A DNA stretch of 64,000 nt from Prevotella sp. E2-28. GTDB lineage: Bacteria; Bacteroidota; Bacteroidia; Bacteroidales; Bacteroidaceae. The translations under genes were made by a program, and so were the position numbers. Below are positions 42,168 to 50,236 of this stretch, in pieces (the stretch's first letter is position 1; each line of letters starts with the position of its first letter). The DNA is taken from positions 2,232,001-2,296,000 of the forward strand of contig NZ_CP091788.1 in the NCBI RefSeq assembly GCF_022024055.1. Reading direction: 5' to 3'. Under the pieces are notes generated by a model. That model saw nothing but the letters and a program-made list of their open reading frames with translations. It was not told the DNA's origin and searched no databases.

Positions 42168-43232
42168 TTACAATAATTCATAGATGTAGTAAGCAATAGC
42201 CCCGAAGACAACAAGACAGCCAACTGCCAACACGGCAATTGTAATTTTCAATGCCATTCGTCTCTTGATTGTCTGCTGTTCCTCTTCCGTATATTGAGGC
42301 TTTACTTCCTGCTGGTTAACGGGCTGCTCTATCTTCGTCTTGTTAATGAAGTCGACAGCACTAACCAGATTTGCATCATTTTCATTTATCAGCGTAGAGT
42401 ATTTGGCAAATTTCACCAAGTCGGCCGTGAGGAAAAGCTGACGCAACTCCGAGAGCGATTCCTGATCAGCATTTTTCATCAGGTGGTCAATAATCTCGCT
42501 ACTGGTCATCTCCATTGCATTGAAGCCATAACGTTCTTCAATATACTTTCGAAGCGTATCCGTGAGTCGGGTGTAGTATTCCTTCGGGTCTTCCAAGGTC
42601 AACATCTTCTCTGCCTTGATTTCCTCAATAGCCTTCATAGCCTTCTGATGAGGCAACAGGCGCTTCACAATGCGGATATGAGCAATCACCGGTTTGTTGT
42701 CACGCAGACGGATGTAGAGATAATACAATACAGCCATCAGTACCAAGAGCACGACACTCAGCCAGAAAGGAACAGCCCAGTCGTCGAGTTCCCAGTCAAA
42801 GGGATTATCCTGTACATCCTTCGGACCGAAATACTGTTCATAGTTGGTTGTGTCCACATCAACAGTCAGCACCTTCAATGCCAACTGATTAGCAGAAAAC
42901 TCCTGACCATTGACTTTCACCTTGACAGGAGGCAGATAGTAGAGTGTATCCTCAAAAGATGTCAGCACATAATCTCTCCTATGGCACACCTTTCCGCCAT
43001 CAACTTTCTCGTCAGGTATTTCTACACATTCCAGCAATTCTATTCCTTCCGGCAACATAGTCCCATCTGGAAAAACCACATTATCACTCTCGTTGGTCGT
43101 TGCCGATACTGTGAGCGCCACCTGCTGACCTACCAGCATCTCTACGCTGCTCAGTTTCGACTCAACCTTCACTTGAGCCGCAACACCAAGGGTCATGAAG
43201 ACCAATAGAAATGAAATGATATTTCTTTTCAT
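42168..43232 (-). CDS. Bat-locus membrane protein (DUF4381-like)
   Basis: 354 residues: signal peptide (ISFLLVFMTLGVAAQ), an Ig-like/BatD-like beta domain (~25-140), a transmembrane helix (~155-178, WLSVVLLVLMAVLYYLYIRL), a cytoplasmic helical domain with PKEYYTRLTDTLRKYIEERY (DUF4381-type) and a C-terminal helix. In Bacteroidetes this gene sits between DUF58 and batA as here. Function: accessory to the Bat complex. Confidence 0.8.
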   Translation of the reverse strand: MKRNIISFLLVFMTLGVAAQVKVESKLSSVEMLVGQQVALTVSATTNESDNVVFPDGTMLPEGIELLECVEIPDEKVDGGKVCHRRDYVLTSFEDTLYYLPPVKVKVNGQEFSANQLALKVLTVDVDTTNYEQYFGPKDVQDNPFDWELDDWAVPFWLSVVLLVLMAVLYYLYIRLRDNKPVIAHIRIVKRLLPHQKAMKAIEEIKAEKMLTLEDPKEYYTRLTDTLRKYIEERYGFNAMEMTSSEIIDHLMKNADQESLSELRQLFLTADLVKFAKYSTLINENDANLVSAVDFINKTKIEQPVNQQEVKPQYTEEEQQTIKRRMALKITIAVLAVGCLVVFGAIAYYIYELL

Positions 43233-43233
43233 C

Positions 43234-44103
43234 TTATCCTCGTTGTTTAAACAGACCCATCAAGGATTTCACGTAGTCCTCGTCAGTAGCTATGCTGACG
43301 CTATCTACATTACTCTTTGCAAAGGTCTCTTTCAGTTCCGCCTGACGTTTCAGCCAATAGCGGTGATAGGTTTCGCGCAGACTTTTACTGCTCGTATCTA
43401 CATACTGCTCGAAGCCTGTCTCTGCATCTACCACTTTCATCAAGCCTACATTAGGCAGTTCACAAGCACGCTTGTCGTACACCTGAATAGCCACCACATC
43501 ATGTTTCCTGTTAGCAATAGTCAACTGCTGCAGGAAGCCCTGGCGCACAAAAAAGTCGCTCAGGATGAATGCCGTACATTTACGCTTGCTGACACCTGTC
43601 AGGAACTCCACAGCCTGTGCAACATCCGTATGTCTGCTCTCTGCGTGAAAGTCCAACATTTCACGTATGATATACAGGATATGCTTGCGACCTTTCTTGG
43701 GCGGAATATACTTTTCAATCTTGTCAGAGAAGAAGATAACACCAATCTTATCGTTATTCTGGATAGCCGAGAAAGCCAGCGTTGCCGCAATCTCAGTTAC
43801 CATATCACGCTTAAATTGCTTCTGGGTGCCGAAATCAAGAGAGCCACTAACGTCTATCAGTAGCATTACCGTCAGTTCGCGCTCTTCCTCAAACACCTTG
43901 ACATAAGGTTTATTGAAACGTGCAGTAACATTCCAGTCGATATCGCGCACATCATCGCCAAACTGGTATTCACGCACTTCAGAGAAGGCCATACCGCGCC
44001 CCTTGAAGGCCGAGTGATACTGACCTGCAAAGATATTGGAACTTAGACCGCGCGCCTTGATTTCAATCTTCCTGACTTTCTTTATGATCTCACTAGTTTC
44101 CAT
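43234..44103 (-). CDS. DUF58 domain protein of the Bat operon
   Basis: 289 residues, no membrane helix. The signature FSEVREYQFGDDVRDIDWNVTARF (split: FSEVREYQFGDD near 35, RDIDWNVTAR near 49) is diagnostic of DUF58, followed by a VWA-like fold (LLIDVSGSLDFG). Always found with MoxR AAA ATPases; a likely cytosolic adaptor for the BatA/B complex. Two bases separate its stop from the next gene's start. Confidence 0.92.
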   Translation of the reverse strand: METSEIIKKVRKIEIKARGLSSNIFAGQYHSAFKGRGMAFSEVREYQFGDDVRDIDWNVTARFNKPYVKVFEEERELTVMLLIDVSGSLDFGTQKQFKRDMVTEIAATLAFSAIQNNDKIGVIFFSDKIEKYIPPKKGRKHILYIIREMLDFHAESRHTDVAQAVEFLTGVSKRKCTAFILSDFFVRQGFLQQLTIANRKHDVVAIQVYDKRACELPNVGLMKVVDAETGFEQYVDTSSKSLRETYHRYWLKRQAELKETFAKSNVDSVSIATDEDYVKSLMGLFKQRG

Positions 44104-44139
44104 ATTCTAGTCTCACTAGTTCCACTAGTCTTACTAGTA

Positions 44140-45135
44140 TCAGGGCACTTCTACCTTATTGATAATCTTTGATACGATTTCCTCGCTGGTAATGTTAGAA
44201 GCCTCTGCCTCGTAAGTCAGTCCAATGCGGTGGCGTAGCACATCATGAGCCACAGCACGCACATCCTCAGGCACCACATAGCCACGACGCTTAATGAAGG
44301 CATATGCACGTGAAGCCTTTGCTAAGTTGATACTTGCACGGGGCGAACCACCAAACGCGATTAGGTCTTTCATATCCTTCAAGCCGTAACGGTCGGGATA
44401 ACGGGTAGCAAAGACGATATCAGCAATATACTGTTCAATCTTCTCATCAATATATACCTCGCGCACCACCTCACGGGCCTTCAGAATCTCCTCCTTCGTA
44501 GTAACAGGTGTTACTGTGGGCAGGCTGCCAGCAATATTCTCGCGGATAATCTTCTTCTCCTCATCTAGCGTAGGATAACCAATCACCACCTTCAGCATGA
44601 AACGGTCCATCTGGGCTTCAGGCAGTGGATAAGTACCTTCCTGCTCAATGGGGTTTTGTGTAGCCATTACGAGGAACGGTGTAGGCAGGTTAAAGGTTTC
44701 ACTACCAATAGTAACCTGCTTTTCCTGCATAGCCTCCAGCAAGGCACTCTGCACCTTGGCTGGTGCACGGTTGATTTCATCGGCCAGTACAAAGTTGGCA
44801 AATACAGGACCTTGCTTCACCAGGAACTTCTCGTCTTTCTGAGAGTAAATCATAGTACCCGTTACGTCAGCTGGCAAAAGGTCTGGTGTAAACTGTATAC
44901 GACTGTATTTTGCGTCAATGAGTTGCGAAAGAGTCTTGATGGCCAATGTTTTAGCCAGACCAGGCACACCTTCCAACAAGATATTTCCATCACTCAGAAG
45001 TCCAATAAGCAATGAGTCAACCAGATGTTTCTGACCGATAATTACCTTATCCATACCCGTCACAAGATTTGTGACAAATGAGCTTTGCTGTTCTATCCGC
45101 ATGTTCAACTCGCGGATATCAATATTTTCTGCCAT
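44140..45135 (-). CDS. MoxR-family AAA ATPase
   Basis: 331 residues. Walker A GVPGLAKTLAIKT (near 57-69), Walker B FVLADEINRAP (near 109-119), ATQNPIEQEGTYPLPEAQMDRF with the sensor-1 Asn and arginine finger. MoxR proteins act as chaperones for VWA proteins. First gene of the moxR-DUF58-bat operon; the HU/LysM gene ends 7 bases upstream. Confidence 0.95.
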   Translation of the reverse strand: MAENIDIRELNMRIEQQSSFVTNLVTGMDKVIIGQKHLVDSLLIGLLSDGNILLEGVPGLAKTLAIKTLSQLIDAKYSRIQFTPDLLPADVTGTMIYSQKDEKFLVKQGPVFANFVLADEINRAPAKVQSALLEAMQEKQVTIGSETFNLPTPFLVMATQNPIEQEGTYPLPEAQMDRFMLKVVIGYPTLDEEKKIIRENIAGSLPTVTPVTTKEEILKAREVVREVYIDEKIEQYIADIVFATRYPDRYGLKDMKDLIAFGGSPRASINLAKASRAYAFIKRRGYVVPEDVRAVAHDVLRHRIGLTYEAEASNITSEEIVSKIINKVEVP

Positions 45136-45141
45136 AGTTAT

Positions 45142-46299
45142 TTATTTGTTTGTTTTATTCTGTTTTCTAAGGTTCTTTTTCCATTCTAGCTTTGGAATTT
45201 TGATGCTTTGTCCCTCTTTCAGGTCAGCAGTGGTGATGTTGTTATATACCTCGATATAACACTCCATACCTTCACCCAGCGTACGTTTGGCAATACGCTT
45301 GGTTGTGTCACCAGGACGCACCTTTTCCATACGGTCTGTGCCCACGATTCCATAAGCTCCTGTACGTACTCTCACATCCATCTTTTCGTATTTCTTCCAC
45401 TCAGGTTCAGCTTCAGGTTCTTTCACCTCAGGCTTTGCTGGTATTTCCTCTACTACTGGCTTTGCCTGTAGAGTGTCAATTTTCAGTGTATCCTTCGAGA
45501 TAGTGTCAGTCTTTATCGTATCTTCAACGACCACAGGTGCCACCTGCGTAGTATCAGTGGAACTTTCTGCATCTAGTATTGACTGATGGTCAACATGACG
45601 ACCAAAAAGATAACCACCTGCAAAACTAATTACACAGGCAACAATAGCTAATAGAAGCCACAACCACCAATAAGAATGCGTTTTCTCATCTTCTTCTACT
45701 TCGGGGATTACGACTTCCTTTTCTTTCTCAGTTACAGGAACAGGCTCTTCCTGCTTATTCTCCACCACAGGAACAGGCGTTTCCTGTTCCTTTATTGGAG
45801 CTTGAATCTCCTCTTCCGTAACAGCAGGTTCCTCCATTTTCTCCTCAATTACAGGAGCTATCTCTTCCTGTTTCTCTTCTACCACAGGAGTAGGTGTCTC
45901 CTTTTCCATTATTGGAGCAGGGACCTCTTCTTCTGTAACAGCAGGCTCCTCAATCTCGGGCTCATCCTCAAACTCCACCCCCTCATTAAGAACAACGGTC
46001 TCAAACTGCGAGAAAGGCTTGTTCACCAATTCCTTCATAGCAGCATCAGGTGTAAATGATAGTTTCTGATGACTATCAATAGTCACACGTTCGCCAGTGT
46101 TTACATTAACACTCTCGCGTGCATCTACATCAATGACTTTAAAGGTACCCAGGCCCTTTATCTTTACAAGCTTATCGCCAGTTACTCCATCTTGGATAGT
46201 CTCTATAAAGGCAGAGATAAACTGCTGGGCTTCACGCTTACTGATACCAGCTCTCTGAGCCAGCATATCAGCCAACTCCGTCATGTAAATCTTTCCCAT
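45142..46299 (-). CDS. HU-like DNA-binding domain fused through a membrane helix to LysM
   Basis: 385 residues. Residues 1-90 are HU-like (KIYMTELADMLAQRAGISKR, LVKIKGLGTFKVIDVDARES), residues ~110-205 are an acidic Pro/Glu-rich repeat (three to four units resembling EEPAVTEEEVPAPI), a membrane helix lies at ~212-234 (WWLWLLLAIVACVISFAGGY), then a linker rich in Thr/Val and a LysM-like domain at ~318-372 (RVRTGAYGIVGTDRMEKVRP region). Topology inferred: DNA-binding inside, LysM outside. It overlaps the start of MoxR's upstream region closely and directly follows a plain HU gene (one-base overlap). Confidence 0.85.
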   Translation of the reverse strand: MGKIYMTELADMLAQRAGISKREAQQFISAFIETIQDGVTGDKLVKIKGLGTFKVIDVDARESVNVNTGERVTIDSHQKLSFTPDAAMKELVNKPFSQFETVVLNEGVEFEDEPEIEEPAVTEEEVPAPIMEKETPTPVVEEKQEEIAPVIEEKMEEPAVTEEEIQAPIKEQETPVPVVENKQEEPVPVTEKEKEVVIPEVEEDEKTHSYWWLWLLLAIVACVISFAGGYLFGRHVDHQSILDAESSTDTTQVAPVVVEDTIKTDTISKDTLKIDTLQAKPVVEEIPAKPEVKEPEAEPEWKKYEKMDVRVRTGAYGIVGTDRMEKVRPGDTTKRIAKRTLGEGMECYIEVYNNITTADLKEGQSIKIPKLEWKKNLRKQNKTNK

Positions 46300-46586
46300 T
46301 ACTCAGCCCCTCCTTTCTTGATTTTATCTTTCCAAGTGGGGTTGGGCTTGAAGGCAAGTACCAATTTGGGGGGCACCAACATACGTTGACCGGTAGTGGG
46401 GCTTACCATTACGCGCTCTAATTTCTTCTTAACTTCAAAATTTCCAAAGTTAGATAACTGAACACTATCACCTTCCAGAAAACAGTCGCTCATCACAGAA
46501 ACCAACGAGTCAACCATTTTCTGTGTCTCTGACGTTTTCATGTCAGCACGACCAGCCAATATATTTATAAACTCTTTGTTATTCAT
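46299..46586 (-). CDS. HU-family DNA-binding protein
   Basis: 95 residues; MNNKEFINILAGRADMKTSE, then SVQLSNFGNFEVKKKLERV and NPTTGQ-like VSPTTGQRMLVPPKLVLAF are the classic HU/IHF landmarks. Binds and bends DNA as a dimer. It overlaps the next gene by one base, so the two HU-type domains may be made together and could heterodimerise. Confidence 0.92.
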   Translation of the reverse strand: MNNKEFINILAGRADMKTSETQKMVDSLVSVMSDCFLEGDSVQLSNFGNFEVKKKLERVMVSPTTGQRMLVPPKLVLAFKPNPTWKDKIKKGGAE

Positions 46587-46593
46587 ATTTATC

Positions 46594-47877
46594 TTATTCT
46601 ACAACTCCATAGAGGTCAAACTCTTCTGAGTCAGTTATTCTCACTTGATATATCTTGCCTATTTCTAATTTAATATCTTGATGGATAAGCACCTCTGGAT
46701 CTACCTCGGGCGAGCAAAACTCCGTACGACCAATATAGTAATCGCCTTCTACCCTATCTATGATGACAGGCAGCGTCTGTCCTACTTTCTGAGCTTCTAT
46801 CTCTGCACTGATATTCTGCTGCACACGCATCAGTTTATCCAATCTACGCTGCTTCACATCCTCAGGCACATCATCCTCATAATGCTCTGCAGAATAGGTT
46901 CCGTCTTCCTCGGAATAGGCAAAAGCACCCATACGCTCAAAGCGAGCCCATTTCACGAAATCCACAAGTTCCTTAAAGTCCTCTTCCGTTTCACCTGGGA
47001 AGCCCACCATCAACGTGGTGCGGATATGGATACCAGGAACTTCCTTGCGCATACGCTCAATGAGTTCCATTGTTTCCTGCTTCGTAGTATTTCTGCGCAT
47101 ACGACTCAGCATGTGGTCGCTGATGTGCTGTAAGGCAATATCCAGATAGCGGCATACGTTCTTTTTCTCACGCATCACTTCCAGCAGGCGCCAGGGGAAA
47201 TGCGTGGGATAGGCATAATGCAAACGAATCCACGTCACGCCCTCAATATCAGCCATCTGCTCTATCAGCTCTGCTATACGCTGTTCGCCATACAGGTCAA
47301 CACCATAATAGGTTAACTCCTGAGCAATAATCTGAAATTCCGTTGTACCCTGACTCACCAACCAGCGCACCTCATCGAGGATTTCCTCCATCGGTCTACT
47401 CTGATGACGACCAGTTATCAAGGGAATAGCACAATAGGCACAATGTCTGTCACAACCCTCACTAATCTTGATATAAGCATAATGACGAGGCGTAGTGAGA
47501 TGACGTTGACCATCACACAACTTCTCAACCTTAATATCACTTAATAGTTGCTTATAGTTGAACTTACCATACCAGCCATCCACTTCAGGAATCTCGGCTT
47601 CAAGGTCGGCCAGATAGCGCTCCGAGAGACACCCCATCACGTATATCTTTTTCACCTCGCCCGCATTCTTACGAGCCACCTGTTCCAGCACGGTATTGAT
47701 GCTTTCTTCCTTCGCGTCAGCAATGAATCCGCATGTATTGACAACGACAATCTCGCCGTGCGGATCATCACTATCATGGGTCACCTGAAAGCCGTTCTTC
47801 TCAAACAGTCCCATCAGTATCTCGCTGTCAACTAAGTTTTTAGAACAGCCGAGTGAAATAAAATCTACGGTCTTCAT
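46594..47877 (-). CDS. rimO: Ribosomal protein uS12 methylthiotransferase RimO
   Basis: 427 residues. N-terminal MTTase Cys in SLGCSKNLVDSE, VNTCGFI, MGCLSERY; radical SAM GCDRHCAYCAIPLITG near 138-153; C-terminal TRAM domain ending YGVVE. Adds a methylthio group to Asp of ribosomal protein uS12. Overlaps ftsY by 4 bases on the upstream side, giving an ftsY-rimO-HU-HU/LysM operon. Confidence 0.97.
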   Translation of the reverse strand: MKTVDFISLGCSKNLVDSEILMGLFEKNGFQVTHDSDDPHGEIVVVNTCGFIADAKEESINTVLEQVARKNAGEVKKIYVMGCLSERYLADLEAEIPEVDGWYGKFNYKQLLSDIKVEKLCDGQRHLTTPRHYAYIKISEGCDRHCAYCAIPLITGRHQSRPMEEILDEVRWLVSQGTTEFQIIAQELTYYGVDLYGEQRIAELIEQMADIEGVTWIRLHYAYPTHFPWRLLEVMREKKNVCRYLDIALQHISDHMLSRMRRNTTKQETMELIERMRKEVPGIHIRTTLMVGFPGETEEDFKELVDFVKWARFERMGAFAYSEEDGTYSAEHYEDDVPEDVKQRRLDKLMRVQQNISAEIEAQKVGQTLPVIIDRVEGDYYIGRTEFCSPEVDPEVLIHQDIKLEIGKIYQVRITDSEEFDLYGVVE

Positions 47878-48830
47878 CCTTTAAACAGACTATCCACAAA
47901 ATCTTTCTTATTGAAGAGTTGCAAGTCTTCCATACCTTCTCCAAGTCCGATATATTTCACAGGCACCTTCAACTGGTCACTGATACCAATAACCACACCG
48001 CCCTTGGCTGTACCGTCAAGTTTTGTAATGGCCAATGACGTAATCTGAGTCACAGCAGCAAACTGCTTAGCCTGCTCAAAAGCGTTCTGACCGGTAGAGC
48101 CATCAAGCACCAGCATCACCTCATCAGGAGCCTCTGGCAATACCTTCTTCATCACGTCTTTAATCTTTTTCAACTCGTTCATCAGGCCTACCTTGTTGTG
48201 CAGACGACCTGCAGTATCAATAATCACTACGTCGGCATCATTGGCCTTTGCGCTCTGCAACGTATCAAAAGCCACGCTGGCAGGATCGCTTCCCATCTGC
48301 TGTTTCACCACGGGCACACCTACTCTCTCGCCCCAAATGCAAAGTTGCTCAACAGCAGCAGCACGGAACGTGTCAGCAGCGCCCAGATAGACCTTCTTAC
48401 CAGCCTGTTTGAACTGCCAAGCCAGTTTTCCAATAGTAGTGGTTTTGCCCACACCGTTCACACCAACAACCAGAATTACATAAGGTTTATGATCAGAAGG
48501 CAAATCCCAATTATCATTATCATCCGAATTATTCTCTGCTAAAAGAGCAGCGATTTCTTCACGTAAGATACCGTTTAACTCACTCGTTGATACATACTTA
48601 TCACGAGCCACACGTTCTTCAATACGCTCAATAATCTTCAGCGTTGTGTCCACGCCGACGTCACTTGTAATCAGCACCTCTTCCAGGTTATCGAGTACGT
48701 CATCATCGACCTTCGACTTACCTGCAATGGCACGAGTCAATTTATCAAACACTGATGTTTTGGTCTTCTCCAAACCCTTATCCAGTGTCTCTTCCTTTTT
48801 CTTCTTACTAAAAAAATCAAACAATCCCAT
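47874..48830 (-). CDS. ftsY: Signal recognition particle receptor FtsY
   Basis: 318 residues. N domain ~1-90, G domain with VVGVNGVGKTTTIGKLA (P-loop, ~120-135), DTFRAAAVEQLCIWG, VIIDTAGRLHNK, TKLDGTAKGGVV, and the closing GLGEGMEDLQLFN. The acidic A domain of E. coli is absent, as usual in Bacteroidota. It docks SRP-ribosome complexes at the inner membrane. Confidence 0.97.
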   Translation of the reverse strand: MGLFDFFSKKKKEETLDKGLEKTKTSVFDKLTRAIAGKSKVDDDVLDNLEEVLITSDVGVDTTLKIIERIEERVARDKYVSTSELNGILREEIAALLAENNSDDNDNWDLPSDHKPYVILVVGVNGVGKTTTIGKLAWQFKQAGKKVYLGAADTFRAAAVEQLCIWGERVGVPVVKQQMGSDPASVAFDTLQSAKANDADVVIIDTAGRLHNKVGLMNELKKIKDVMKKVLPEAPDEVMLVLDGSTGQNAFEQAKQFAAVTQITSLAITKLDGTAKGGVVIGISDQLKVPVKYIGLGEGMEDLQLFNKKDFVDSLFKG

Positions 48831-48985
48831 ATTCGAATACGTATTTCAGAGTGCAAAATTACAAAGTTTTTCCGAAATATGAAGTACCTACAGATATTTT
48901 TCACTATTCCCTCTTCACTTTTCACTTTATTTTACTACCTTTTACTTTGTGTAAAGGCCTCTCGCTCGAAAAAACTCAAATAAAT

Positions 48986-49016
48986 TTGGTTTTTCACGCG
49001 CTTATTCGTACCTTTG
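48986..49016 (+). promoter_or_regulatory. Promoter of pheS
   Basis: TTGG (48986-48989) and TACCTTTG (49009-49016), 19 bases apart, with the ATG 29 bases after. Confidence 0.8.
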
Positions 49017-49044
49017 CACCCGAAATTGCAATTTTACATATAAA

Positions 49045-50103
49045 ATGATACTTGAAAAGATAAACGAACTCCTTCAGCTTGTTGACTCGCTGGAGGCAAA
49101 AAATGCGGAGGAAGTAGAGCAGCTTCGTTTGAAATACCTGAGTAAGAACGGTGAACTGAACGAGCTGATGAAAGACTTCCGCACCGTACCAGCCGAACAG
49201 AAGAAAGAAGTCGGTATGAAGATTAATGAGCTGAAACAGCGCATTACGGATCGTATCAACTTCCTGCGCGAAGCCTGCACCTCACAAGAAACTGGCGATG
49301 AGACCATTGACCTTACTCGCACGCCCTACCCCATTCAGTTGGGTACACGTCACCCCTTGACCATCGTAACTAACGAGATTATCGATATTTTCAGCCGCAT
49401 GGGATTTGTGTTGGCTGATGGCCCAGAGGTAGAGGACGACCTGCACGTGTTCACAAAGATGAACTTCGCCGCCGATCACCCCGCCCGCGATATGCAGGAC
49501 ACATTCTTTGTGAGCCAGCACCCCAACGACGTGACTAAGAACATCCTGTTGCGTTCACACACCAGTAGCGTTCAGGCTCGTGTGATGGAGAACATGCACA
49601 CCGAGGACGGTAAGCTCACCGCTCCTATCCGTGTGATCTGCCCAGGTCGCGTTTATCGTAACGAGGCTATCACGGCTCGCGCCCACTGTTTCTTCCATCA
49701 GGTAGAAGGTCTGTATATCGACAAAAACGTATCGTTCACCGACCTGAAGCAGGTGCTTCTATCATTTGCCCGCGAGATGTTTGGTGCTGACACAAAGATT
49801 CGTCTGCGCCCCTCATACTTCCCATTCACAGAACCCAGCGCCGAGATGGATATCTCATGCTTCATCTGCGGTGGCGAGGGTTGCGGCTTCTGTAAGCACA
49901 CCGGATGGGTTGAGATTCTGGGATGCGGTATGGTGGATCCCAACGTATTGGAGCAATGCGGCATTGACTCTAAAGAATATAGTGGTTACGCCTTTGGTAT
50001 GGGTGTTGAGCGCATCACGAACCTCAAATACCGTGTATCTGACCTCCGTATGTTCTCTGAGAACGATACCCGTTTCTTAGAAGAGTTCCAGTCAGCAGAC
50101 TAA
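49045..50103 (+). CDS. pheS: Phenylalanyl-tRNA synthetase alpha subunit
   Basis: 352 residues. N-terminal coiled coil (~1-90) for tRNA binding, then the class II catalytic core: HPLTIVTNEIIDIFSRMGF, motif 2 GRVYRNEAITARAHCFFHQVEG, and motif 3 GYAFGMGVERITNLKY. Two Cys pairs in CFICGGEGCGFC resemble a zinc knuckle found in this phylum. pheT is not in the window, so the subunits are encoded apart. Confidence 0.97.
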   Translation: MILEKINELLQLVDSLEAKNAEEVEQLRLKYLSKNGELNELMKDFRTVPAEQKKEVGMKINELKQRITDRINFLREACTSQETGDETIDLTRTPYPIQLGTRHPLTIVTNEIIDIFSRMGFVLADGPEVEDDLHVFTKMNFAADHPARDMQDTFFVSQHPNDVTKNILLRSHTSSVQARVMENMHTEDGKLTAPIRVICPGRVYRNEAITARAHCFFHQVEGLYIDKNVSFTDLKQVLLSFAREMFGADTKIRLRPSYFPFTEPSAEMDISCFICGGEGCGFCKHTGWVEILGCGMVDPNVLEQCGIDSKEYSGYAFGMGVERITNLKYRVSDLRMFSENDTRFLEEFQSAD

Positions 50104-50138
50104 GTTACGCTTCAAATCTATTTCGAAATTACATAGAA

Positions 50139-50172
50139 CAGAAAAGGCCGTTGGTCTTTTCTGTTTTTTATT
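50139..50172 (+). terminator. Terminator after pheS
   Basis: CAGAAAAGGCC pairs with GGTCTTTTCTG around GTT, followed by TTTTTTATTTT. Confidence 0.85.
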
Positions 50173-50208
50173 TTGGTGATAAAGTTATGATTATTACAAT
50201 TTTATTAC

Positions 50209-50216
50209 TAAATTTG
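50209..50216 (+). promoter_or_regulatory. -7 box of the TPR histidine kinase gene
   Basis: TAAATTTG, 20 bases before the ATG at 50237. The -33 region has TTATGA instead of TTTG. Confidence 0.55.
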
Positions 50217-50236
50217 CACCCGAATATAGAATAGTT

